Of a stretch of 8,081 nucleotides of DNA, positions 1 to 4,633 are shown one piece after another. The DNA is from Pseudomonadota bacterium (lineage in GTDB: Bacteria; Pseudomonadota; Alphaproteobacteria; Rhizobiales; Tepidamorphaceae), in the NCBI GenBank assembly GCA_023435545.1, contig JAEYRQ010000397.1, forward strand, positions 1 to 8,081, in the 5' to 3' direction. Numbering within the stretch: position 1 is the stretch's first letter; each line of letters opens with the position of its first letter. The position numbers and the translations under genes were made by a program. Below the pieces are notes generated by a model. It was given only the letters and a program-made list of their open reading frames with translations. It was not told the origin of the DNA and did no database searches.

Positions 1-1227
1 CAGACGGTCCTTGGCGGAAGGCGGCTGCACCGAGGCGACGTCGGGGAGCGGAACCTCGCGGACGACGTCAAGACCCCGCTCCTCGGGCAGCTCGTCACCA
101 GCGTCTGACGGATCGCGCCCGAACAGCGTCTCCGCCCCGAAATAGCCGATCGGAATCGGCAGGGCCGTTATGAAATCTTGCGGATAGAGATCGTCGAGCT
201 GCCCCTGCGGCGTATAGGGGTTGATGAGGACGTTCGCGAACGGCGTAGCGGTATAGCCGACGTATTGGGCGCGGGGCAGTTCCCCTAGGATTGCGCGGAC
301 CAAGGCGTTGATCGCGCTGGGATCGAACTGGGAACCGCTGGCGTTCACGCTGGCCTGATCACATTCGTCGTCGATGATTAGGACCGGCATCCGGTGCCGG
401 AGACGCTCTGGGGTCTTCTGCAGTGCCTCGAGCAGGTGGGTAAGGGGCGTGACGTTCTTCTTGACGATCGCGACCTGCGCCAGGTCCATGGCAGAGAACC
501 AACCGTTCGGCAGTTCGCGGAAGTCCCCGTCGTCCTGGTGGGAAGTGTGAAGGTGCCAAGCATCTGGATTGCGGTTCCGGAGGTCCGCCTCGAACCGGCC
601 CTGCGTCTGGCGACGTAGCGAGTTTGTCAGCCCAGCGAGGATGATCACGAAGCGGTAGCCGGCGTCCACGGCCTTGGCAATGACGGCCAACATGTTGGCA
701 GTCTTGCCGCTCTGCACATAACCCACCACCAGGCCACGTCCGGAGAAGGTCACCTGACCGGGATCCTCGATGAGCCTCACGACTTCCGTCGACGTGGCAT
801 CGATCATTGCGACAGTGTCCGTGGACCACCGCCGGCGCTCCAGAAGATGGGCCTGCAGGCTGGGCCAATGGATATTCGACGCATTCGGTCCGCGATACCA
901 GTCGGGCCGTCTCGGCTTGCGAAGCGAATGTGGTTGAAGGAACTCGATCGGCGCCTCGATGGACCGTCGGATTTCCTCGATGGCTGTCTGCCAGTGGACG
1001 GTCTGCTGCGCGTCCAGGGGAAGGCCGAGCATGGCCTCAAAGGCTTGACGGGCCTCTCTAGCCGCAGCCTCAAGCTCGTGGCCGTTCGCCTGTTCCTTGC
1101 GGATCTGGCGCATCCACATTTGGACCTGTGGCCCGAGGCCTGTCGCAACGCCCGTGTCTGTCAATCGTTCGGCCCCCGCCTGTGGAACGCCGCGCGGCTG
1201 CACGGGACTCCTGTTTCCCATTGCCAT
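1..1227 (-). CDS. Z1-domain ATPase/helicase-like protein of a restriction-modification island (3' end outside window)
   Basis: The first 409 codons are open with no stop; the C-terminus lies left of position 1. A Walker A loop GYVQSGKT sits at residues 169-176 (Lys175), an acidic Walker B-like DDE at 286-288 (within DDECD), and a helicase motif III-like TATP at 326-329. The GYVQSGKT and TATPFANV blocks are, as I know the family, typical of Z1-domain proteins. Those proteins are described as superfamily II helicase-like ATPases beside C5 methyltransferases, Vsr and MutL/MORC-type ATPases. The likely role is ATP-driven DNA translocation or remodelling in restriction; I see no nuclease motif in the visible part. 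Residues 1-160 are helical, charged and of unknown function. The gene follows the methyltransferase by 30 bases on the same strand, so co-transcription is likely. I chose the ATG at 1225-1227. An in-frame ATG at 1219-1221 and a GTG at 1255-1257, directly abutting the methyltransferase stop, are alternatives; none has a good Shine-Dalgarno. Confidence 0.85.
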   Translation of the reverse strand, partial: MAMGNRSPVQPRGVPQAGAERLTDTGVATGLGPQVQMWMRQIRKEQANGHELEAAAREARQAFEAMLGLPLDAQQTVHWQTAIEEIRRSIEAPIEFLQPHSLRKPRRPDWYRGPNASNIHWPSLQAHLLERRRWSTDTVAMIDATSTEVVRLIEDPGQVTFSGRGLVVGYVQSGKTANMLAVIAKAVDAGYRFVIILAGLTNSLRRQTQGRFEADLRNRNPDAWHLHTSHQDDGDFRELPNGWFSAMDLAQVAIVKKNVTPLTHLLEALQKTPERLRHRMPVLIIDDECDQASVNASGSQFDPSAINALVRAILGELPRAQYVGYTATPFANVLINPYTPQGQLDDLYPQDFITALPIPIGYFGAETLFGRDPSDAGDELPEERGLDVVREVPLPDVASVQPPSAKDRL

Positions 1228-1257
1228 CCACCATCGGCGAACGGCGGCGTCAATCAC

Positions 1258-2865
1258 TCAGGATCGACCCGAGGCGGAGGCCTGCAACGGGCGCCCGCCC
1301 ACCGAGCCCGCGTCAGGATCGTCCAAAGCGGCCTCCTCGCCGGCCAAGAGATGGTACAGTGCCTGCGCGATCTGGCGCGCGAGGAAGGGTGGGACCGCAT
1401 TGCCGACCTGGACGTACTGGGCGGTGCGGTTCCCCAGGAAGATGTAGTCGTCCGGGAAGGTCTGGAGGCGGGCCGCCTCGCGCACCGTAAGGGCCCTGCA
1501 CTGGAGCGGATCGGGATGGATGAAGTAGTGCCCATCCTTCGAGATGTGGCTCGTCACGGTCGTTGAGGGTCGGCTGTCCAACTGCACACGGAACCGGTCG
1601 GCGAAGTTGCCCGAGCCCCAGTTCCTGTGATCGGGCGCCAAGGCCTCTGGGTACATCTCGGCTTTCGGCGACCACCCATGGAACCGGCCGAAGAGGGCGG
1701 TGAAGAAGTAGCGCCCCAGATCGCTAGGCATGTGTGAGCGGGTCTCATGGTTGGCAATGCGACCGCGGGCTGACCCACCCAGCCAAGCGTCTAAGGCCTC
1801 CGGCGGCGCGTCGGTCCTGGTGACGGCGGCGACACCCGTGCGGGAAAGCACAGGACAGCGCATCCAGAAGACGTCTCGCAGCCGCTTTGCCTCGGGTTCT
1901 AGCGCCTTCACCTCAGTGATCGCCGAGGTGGAGATCGCGGCGATCACTGCATCCATCTGATCGATCATCGTCTCTCGCCACGCGGCGAAGCTATCGTCTG
2001 ACGCAAGGCCGCTCCGCAAGGGAGGAAGCCCGGCGAGCGCCTGTGCGACAGTCACCGGCGCCTCGCGACGCTCCGGAAGGAGGATCGAACGCCGATTGAG
2101 CCCGCCGACATGATCAGCGCGGATGCCGACGATGAACATTCGGTGCCGGGCCTGAGGAACGCCATGCCTCTCGGCGCGCACGAGGAACTCCTCGCCCACA
2201 CCCCTTTGCCTTTCGGAAGTCGTGGGCGAGGTCAGGGCGATCAGACGGTAGCTGTCCTCGTCGCCGCCGGCCGACCTCAGATCGGCAAGCACGAGGTCAA
2301 GGATGCGGACACCATCCACCTTCGACGACAGCAGCCCCTTCACGTTCTCCATGACGAAGGCGATGGGCCTGACCGCCTTCAGGATGCTGATGTATTCCCG
2401 GTAGAGGAAGTGCCGATGGTCCGCGCTCGCCTTGTAGCCGGGCATTCCTTGGTTCTTGACGCGACCTGCCAGCGAATAGGCCTGGCAGGGTGGTCCGCCG
2501 ACCACAATCGTATCCTGCTTGGACAGCTCCGCGAGCAGGGGCTTCAGCGTCTCCGTCGCGGTCTCCGTTCCCAGTTCAAGGCGAAGAACATGATCGGTCG
2601 CCGCCCTCCATTCCTCTGGAAAACGCTTCGACCAGTCGGGCATGGCCGCCGTGCCGTCCAGGGCGTCGAGGTAAGCCTGCGGGACCGCTTTGCCAAACTG
2701 ACGGATGAAGGAGCGGAGCTGTAGGGTGGCGTGCGCCGTCGCTTCCTTCTCGACGGACAGTGCGATCTCGAACGGCCACTGATCGCCCACCTGGACGCTC
2801 GCGAAGCCTTCGGCGAGGCCACCGGGACCCGCGAAGAGATCGATGACCTTGAAAGCCTTTCTCAT
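1258..2865 (-). CDS. C5-cytosine-specific DNA methyltransferase
   Basis: This 535-aa protein transfers a methyl group from S-adenosylmethionine to C5 of cytosine in a specific DNA sequence. The family motifs appear in canonical order: motif I DLFAGPGG (residues 9-16, AdoMet binding), motif IV GGPPCQAYS (123-131, catalytic Cys127), motif VI ENVKG (173-177), motif VIII QARHR (238-242), motif IX around RALTVREAARLQTFP (457-471) and motif X QVGNAVPP (486-493). The roughly 210 residues between motifs VIII and IX hold the variable target-recognition domain, so the target sequence cannot be read from here. It is somewhat longer than minimal enzymes of about 330-450 aa, because of a 60-residue insertion between motifs I and IV and the long recognition region. 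The catalytic set is intact. It is divergent from vsr and upstream of the Z1 gene, which fits a self-protection role in a restriction-like module. The ATG at 2863-2865 places motif I at the usual distance from the N-terminus; no clear Shine-Dalgarno precedes it. Confidence 0.95.
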   Translation of the reverse strand: MRKAFKVIDLFAGPGGLAEGFASVQVGDQWPFEIALSVEKEATAHATLQLRSFIRQFGKAVPQAYLDALDGTAAMPDWSKRFPEEWRAATDHVLRLELGTETATETLKPLLAELSKQDTIVVGGPPCQAYSLAGRVKNQGMPGYKASADHRHFLYREYISILKAVRPIAFVMENVKGLLSSKVDGVRILDLVLADLRSAGGDEDSYRLIALTSPTTSERQRGVGEEFLVRAERHGVPQARHRMFIVGIRADHVGGLNRRSILLPERREAPVTVAQALAGLPPLRSGLASDDSFAAWRETMIDQMDAVIAAISTSAITEVKALEPEAKRLRDVFWMRCPVLSRTGVAAVTRTDAPPEALDAWLGGSARGRIANHETRSHMPSDLGRYFFTALFGRFHGWSPKAEMYPEALAPDHRNWGSGNFADRFRVQLDSRPSTTVTSHISKDGHYFIHPDPLQCRALTVREAARLQTFPDDYIFLGNRTAQYVQVGNAVPPFLARQIAQALYHLLAGEEAALDDPDAGSVGGRPLQASASGRS

Positions 2866-2935
2866 GCGCGCGAGAGTCTAGCGGGCGATTGTCGCCGCTG
2901 CCAGAGGGTGCGGGTGGTGTGCTAGGGATTGGCCG
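2866..2935. promoter_or_regulatory. Divergent promoter region between methyltransferase and vsr
   Basis: These 70 bases separate the start codons of the leftward methyltransferase and the rightward vsr, so both promoters must lie here or overlap the genes. A short inverted repeat, GGCGA (2884-2888) and TCGCC (2892-2896) around TTG, lies near the methyltransferase side and could be an operator. AGGGA at 2924-2928, seven bases before the vsr ATG, is a plausible ribosome binding site. I cannot identify convincing -35/-10 boxes on either strand. Confidence 0.45.
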
Positions 2936-3373
2936 ATGGATATTGTCGACGCTCCCACCCGCTCCCGAATGATGTCCGCCATCCGCGGGCGCAATACCGG
3001 GCCGGAGCGGACGCTCCGCTCGGCGCTTCACGGCCTCGGCCTGCGGTTCAGGCTTCACCCAGCAGGTCTTTCCGGACGGCCCGATATTGTCCTGCCGCGC
3101 TATCGGGTGGCCGTGTTCGTACACGGGTGCTTCTGGCATCGCCACGCTGGCTGCTGTTACGCGACGACCCCCAGCACCCGGCCCGACTTTTGGGGTGCCA
3201 AGTTCGCGGCCAACGTCGCACGCGATCGCCGGAACCAGGAAGCGCTTCTTGATGGACGCTGGAGGGTGGCTGTCGTCTGGGAATGCGCGCTGCGGAAGGC
3301 GAACGCTGACGGCACGGCGCGCCTTCTGGCGGAGTGGATCCGGTCGCGAGAGGAGCGCCGGCTGGAGATCTGA
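2936..3373 (+). CDS. vsr: Very short patch repair endonuclease Vsr
   Basis: This complete 145-aa protein is of usual Vsr length. Vsr nicks DNA 5' of the T in T:G mismatches that arise when 5-methylcytosine deaminates, starting repair back to C:G. Visible family features are the N-terminal MMSAIRGRNTGPE block (residues 12-24), GRPDIVLP with the catalytic, metal-binding Asp50, HGCFWHRH (63-70) with the mismatch-intercalating aromatics Phe66/Trp67 and active-site His63/His68, FW.AKF..N..RD (85-97), and VVWEC (113-117). Cys65, His70, Cys73 or Cys74, and Cys117 align with the structural zinc site of the E. coli enzyme. Its position next to a C5 methyltransferase is the classical dcm-vsr pairing, although here the two genes diverge instead of overlapping. 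In Z1-type modules Vsr could instead serve as the nicking nuclease; that is inference. The ATG at 2936 has AGGGA seven bases upstream. Confidence 0.95.
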   Translation: MDIVDAPTRSRMMSAIRGRNTGPERTLRSALHGLGLRFRLHPAGLSGRPDIVLPRYRVAVFVHGCFWHRHAGCCYATTPSTRPDFWGAKFAANVARDRRNQEALLDGRWRVAVVWECALRKANADGTARLLAEWIRSREERRLEI

Positions 3374-3453
3374 CCTTCGCAAGTAGACCCGGTCATACCA
3401 GCCCAACAGGCGCGAGTAGAGAACGGTCAGCGACCGAACTAAGGTCAGAGGTC

Positions 3454-3480
3454 AACCGCTTCACCGCAGTCGCGGTTTTC
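3454..3480 (+). terminator. Weak rho-independent terminator-like hairpin after vsr
   Basis: In the 112-bp convergent spacer (3374-3485), ACCGC (3463-3467) and GCGGT (3472-3476) form a 5-bp stem around the loop AGTC, followed by TTT and C. The right arm can alternatively pair with AACCGC at 3454-3459 as a 6-bp stem with a 12-base loop. The stem is short and the T-tract imperfect, so termination is plausible for rightward vsr transcription but not certain. A second small hairpin, CGGTC-AGC-GACCG (3424-3436), lies upstream without a T-tract. The rest of the spacer holds AGGTCA twice (3442-3447 and 3449-3454) and nothing else I can interpret. Confidence 0.35.
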
Positions 3481-3485
3481 CCTGC

Positions 3486-4064
3486 CTATTCCTTGGGCGC
3501 GACGAGGGTGAACAACGGCCGCGGAGCGACTTCGGCGATAGCCGCCGCCACGGCGGAGAGATTGATCAGCCCTACCGCCTCAAGGGACTCATCAGCGGCA
3601 TCTTCGCTAAGGGCGCGCAGCAGACGACATTCGCCGTCTTCGATGAAGGCGTGCCGGTACACTTGGCTCATGTCCTTCAGATCGGCGAGCATCAGGAGGT
3701 AAGCGTGGTCGCCCGCCTTCTCGAGCGAGGCGATGTAGGCGTCAGCCACCTCAGGCGTCCCCTCGACGGCCAGGGTGCGATGTCGGTGATCGGCCACAGC
3801 GAAGAACACCACCCCAGGCGCCGCCTCCACGGCAGCACGCTTCGCATCGGGGAGGGACACCCCCAGGCTCCTGAGCCGCATCATCAGCCGCATCTCGGCA
3901 AGCTCCCGGGGAGTGAAACTGGCCCGTCCCCCCTCGCGCGCTCGCAGCAGGCCCTGGCTGCGCCAGTCCCGCTGCAGGTGCAACGGCGTGCCGGTGATGG
4001 CGGCGGCCTCTGAGGGCGTGAACTGCCCTTCCCGATAGCGCAGCGAGATCTGGGCGCTTGACAT
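3486..4064 (-). CDS. MerR-like helix-turn-helix transcriptional regulator
   Basis: This 192-aa protein has an N-terminal MerR-type winged helix (about residues 15-79). FTPSEAAAITGTPLHLQRDW matches the first helix-turn-helix, GLLRAREGGRASFTPRELAEM the wing, and LRSLGVSLPDAKRAA the MerR-typical second helical pair. The remaining 110 residues have no motif I recognise and contain no conserved cysteine cluster, so this is not an obvious metal sensor. The frame is open upstream to an ATG at 4211, but that longer reading would run through the palindrome at 4094-4112 and past the opposing start at 4182, so I chose the ATG at 4062-4064. Its ribosome binding site is weak. The gene diverges from the recombinase operon across 117 bp, and the 19-bp palindrome there is the natural candidate for its binding site. 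It probably controls itself and the operon; the direction of control is unknown. Confidence 0.8.
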   Translation of the reverse strand: MSSAQISLRYREGQFTPSEAAAITGTPLHLQRDWRSQGLLRAREGGRASFTPRELAEMRLMMRLRSLGVSLPDAKRAAVEAAPGVVFFAVADHRHRTLAVEGTPEVADAYIASLEKAGDHAYLLMLADLKDMSQVYRHAFIEDGECRLLRALSEDAADESLEAVGLINLSAVAAAIAEVAPRPLFTLVAPKE

Positions 4065-4093
4065 CCTGACTATTCCGTGTGATGGCGACAGAT

Positions 4094-4112
4094 ACCGTGT
4101 CGACGACACGGT
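4094..4112. promoter_or_regulatory. Perfect 19-bp palindromic operator candidate
   Basis: ACCGTGTCG (4094-4102) and CGACACGGT (4104-4112) are exact reverse complements around a single A at 4103. Nine perfect base pairs in the intergenic region between divergent genes is far beyond what short chance repeats give. The odd length with a one-base centre fits a dimeric repressor or activator site. Serine-recombinase crossover sites instead have a two-base central overlap. The most likely ligand is the adjacent MerR-like protein; this is inference from position. Confidence 0.7.
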
Positions 4113-4135
4113 TATAGGCAGATAGATACGTTTAT

Positions 4136-4157
4136 GCGCCGCGCCGGTGCGCCGCGC
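4136..4157 (+). repeat. Short direct repeat in the operon leader
   Basis: GCGCCGCGC occurs exactly at 4136-4144 and again at 4149-4157, separated by CGGT (period 13). It lies between the palindrome and the ribosome binding site at 4168-4175, so it would be in the 5' untranslated leader if transcription starts near 4120-4130. It could form GC-rich leader structure or be a protein site. In such GC-rich sequence it could also be chance. Confidence 0.4.
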
Positions 4158-4167
4158 AAGGGCAATG

Positions 4168-4175
4168 AAAGGAGG
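4168..4175 (+). promoter_or_regulatory. Strong ribosome binding site opening the recombination operon
   Basis: AAAGGAGG lies six bases before the ATG at 4182. It is close to the ideal anti-16S complement and the best ribosome binding site in the window. It is the main reason to accept the following 60-codon reading frame as a gene, and it implies efficient translation at the head of the operon. Confidence 0.8.
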
Positions 4176-4181
4176 ACCTAG

Positions 4182-4364
4182 ATGATCTCCGAGATCGACG
4201 TCAGCGGCCATGACATGGCTGAGACCCTGCAGAAGGATCGTCGCCGGCGCGCAGAGGCCGCGCTTGTTAAAGGGCTGGGCGAGCTGGACGCCATGCTCCT
4301 GCCCTTCACCCTCGCCGTCGCTCGGCTTTCGGCGCGCAGTCAGCTGCGGGAGTCCTGCCAGTGA
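4182..4364 (+). CDS. Small protein of unknown function, first gene of the recombinase operon
   Basis: This 60-aa protein starts at an ATG with a near-perfect Shine-Dalgarno six bases upstream. Residues 10-30 are charged and rich in Lys, Arg and Glu (QKDRRRRAEAAL), followed by a hydrophobic stretch around MLLPFTLAVARLSA, so it looks like two short helices. I see no signal peptide, cysteine pair or known domain. The hydrophobic stretch is interrupted by Arg and too short for a confident membrane segment. Its stop overlaps the next start by four bases (GTGA), which indicates translational coupling to the 90-aa gene and then to the serine recombinase. A helper or regulator of recombination is a guess from position only. 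Confidence 0.65.
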   Translation: MISEIDVSGHDMAETLQKDRRRRAEAALVKGLGELDAMLLPFTLAVARLSARSQLRESCQ

Positions 4365-4633
4365 GCAGGGTCGCCATCCACTTGGCAGACCCCGCGCCTG
4401 TCGACCGTGATCTGATCCGCTCGCTGTTCCGTGACCTCGTCCGCGACGGGTCGCGTATCGTCAACATGACCCACAGCGCTGACGGCGACCCGCGAGGCCT
4501 GAGCGTCGCCCTGAAGGGCCTGGGCGGTCACTATGAAAAACTGCTGCTGGTCACCGACGAGCGGACCTACTTGATGGCCGCGCAAGGCGGCCGCCGCGAC
4601 CTGACGCCCGGCGATGCCGGAGACGTGCATTGA
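4361..4633 (+). CDS. Small protein of unknown function coupled to the serine recombinase
   Basis: This 90-aa reading frame starts at GTG 4361-4363, overlapping the preceding stop by four bases, with GGGAG at 4348-4352 as a possible ribosome binding site. It ends at TGA 4631-4633, whose last base is the first base of the recombinase ATG. No domain is recognised. Visible features are an acidic/basic N-terminal half (PVDRDLIRSLFRDLVRDGSR), then an apparently beta-rich part with LLLVTDERTYLMA, and a polar tail. It has no transmembrane segment or signal peptide. The perfect packing between two other genes and the G/C-rich third positions support it as coding. Large serine recombinases need a directionality factor, often a small protein encoded nearby, so that role is possible but unproven. 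Confidence 0.65.
   Translation: MSRVAIHLADPAPVDRDLIRSLFRDLVRDGSRIVNMTHSADGDPRGLSVALKGLGGHYEKLLLVTDERTYLMAAQGGRRDLTPGDAGDVH

Larger units (their letters stand above)
4065..4181. promoter_or_regulatory. Divergent control region between MerR-like gene and recombination operon
   Basis: This 117-bp region contains, left to right: CAGATA (4089-4094), a perfect 19-bp palindrome (4094-4112), TATAGG (4113-4118, a possible rightward -10 element), a second CAGATA (4119-4124), a 9-bp direct repeat (4136-4144 and 4149-4157) and a strong ribosome binding site for the rightward operon. MerR-family promoters characteristically place a palindromic operator inside a long spacer between -35 and -10. The palindrome abutting TATAGG resembles that layout, but no good -35 (for example TTGACA) sits at the matching distance. 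GCGACA at 4085-4090 would need a 22-bp spacer. The promoter assignment is therefore tentative. Confidence 0.5.

Noticed and set aside
847..1566. 239-codon rightward open frame
   Set aside because: It spans the junction of the Z1 and methyltransferase genes on the opposite strand and has no recognisable domain; both underlying genes carry diagnostic motifs.
2576..3406. 276-codon leftward open frame across the vsr/methyltransferase junction
   Set aside because: It runs antisense to vsr and out of frame with the methyltransferase, and would remove the shared promoter region; composition is Arg/Pro/Gly-rich without motifs.
3371..3447. TGACCTT (3371-3377) and AAGGTCA (3441-3447) as a terminator stem
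   Set aside because: The arms are 63 bases apart and the left arm overlaps the vsr stop codon; no T-tract follows. Probably chance.
4094..4112. Palindrome as the serine recombinase crossover site (attP)
   Set aside because: The site has an odd length with a single central base, whereas serine recombinases need a two-base central overlap in a longer, imperfect palindrome; an operator explains it better. Not excluded outright.
4065..4211. Longer start for the MerR-like regulator at 4211
   Set aside because: The extra 49 residues do not look like MerR sequence, run through the 19-bp palindrome and overlap the strong ribosome binding site and start of the opposing operon.
4182..4410. Alternative frame at 4210-4410
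   Set aside because: It overlaps the better-supported 60-aa and 90-aa frames, lacks a ribosome binding site and breaks the tight overlap chain.
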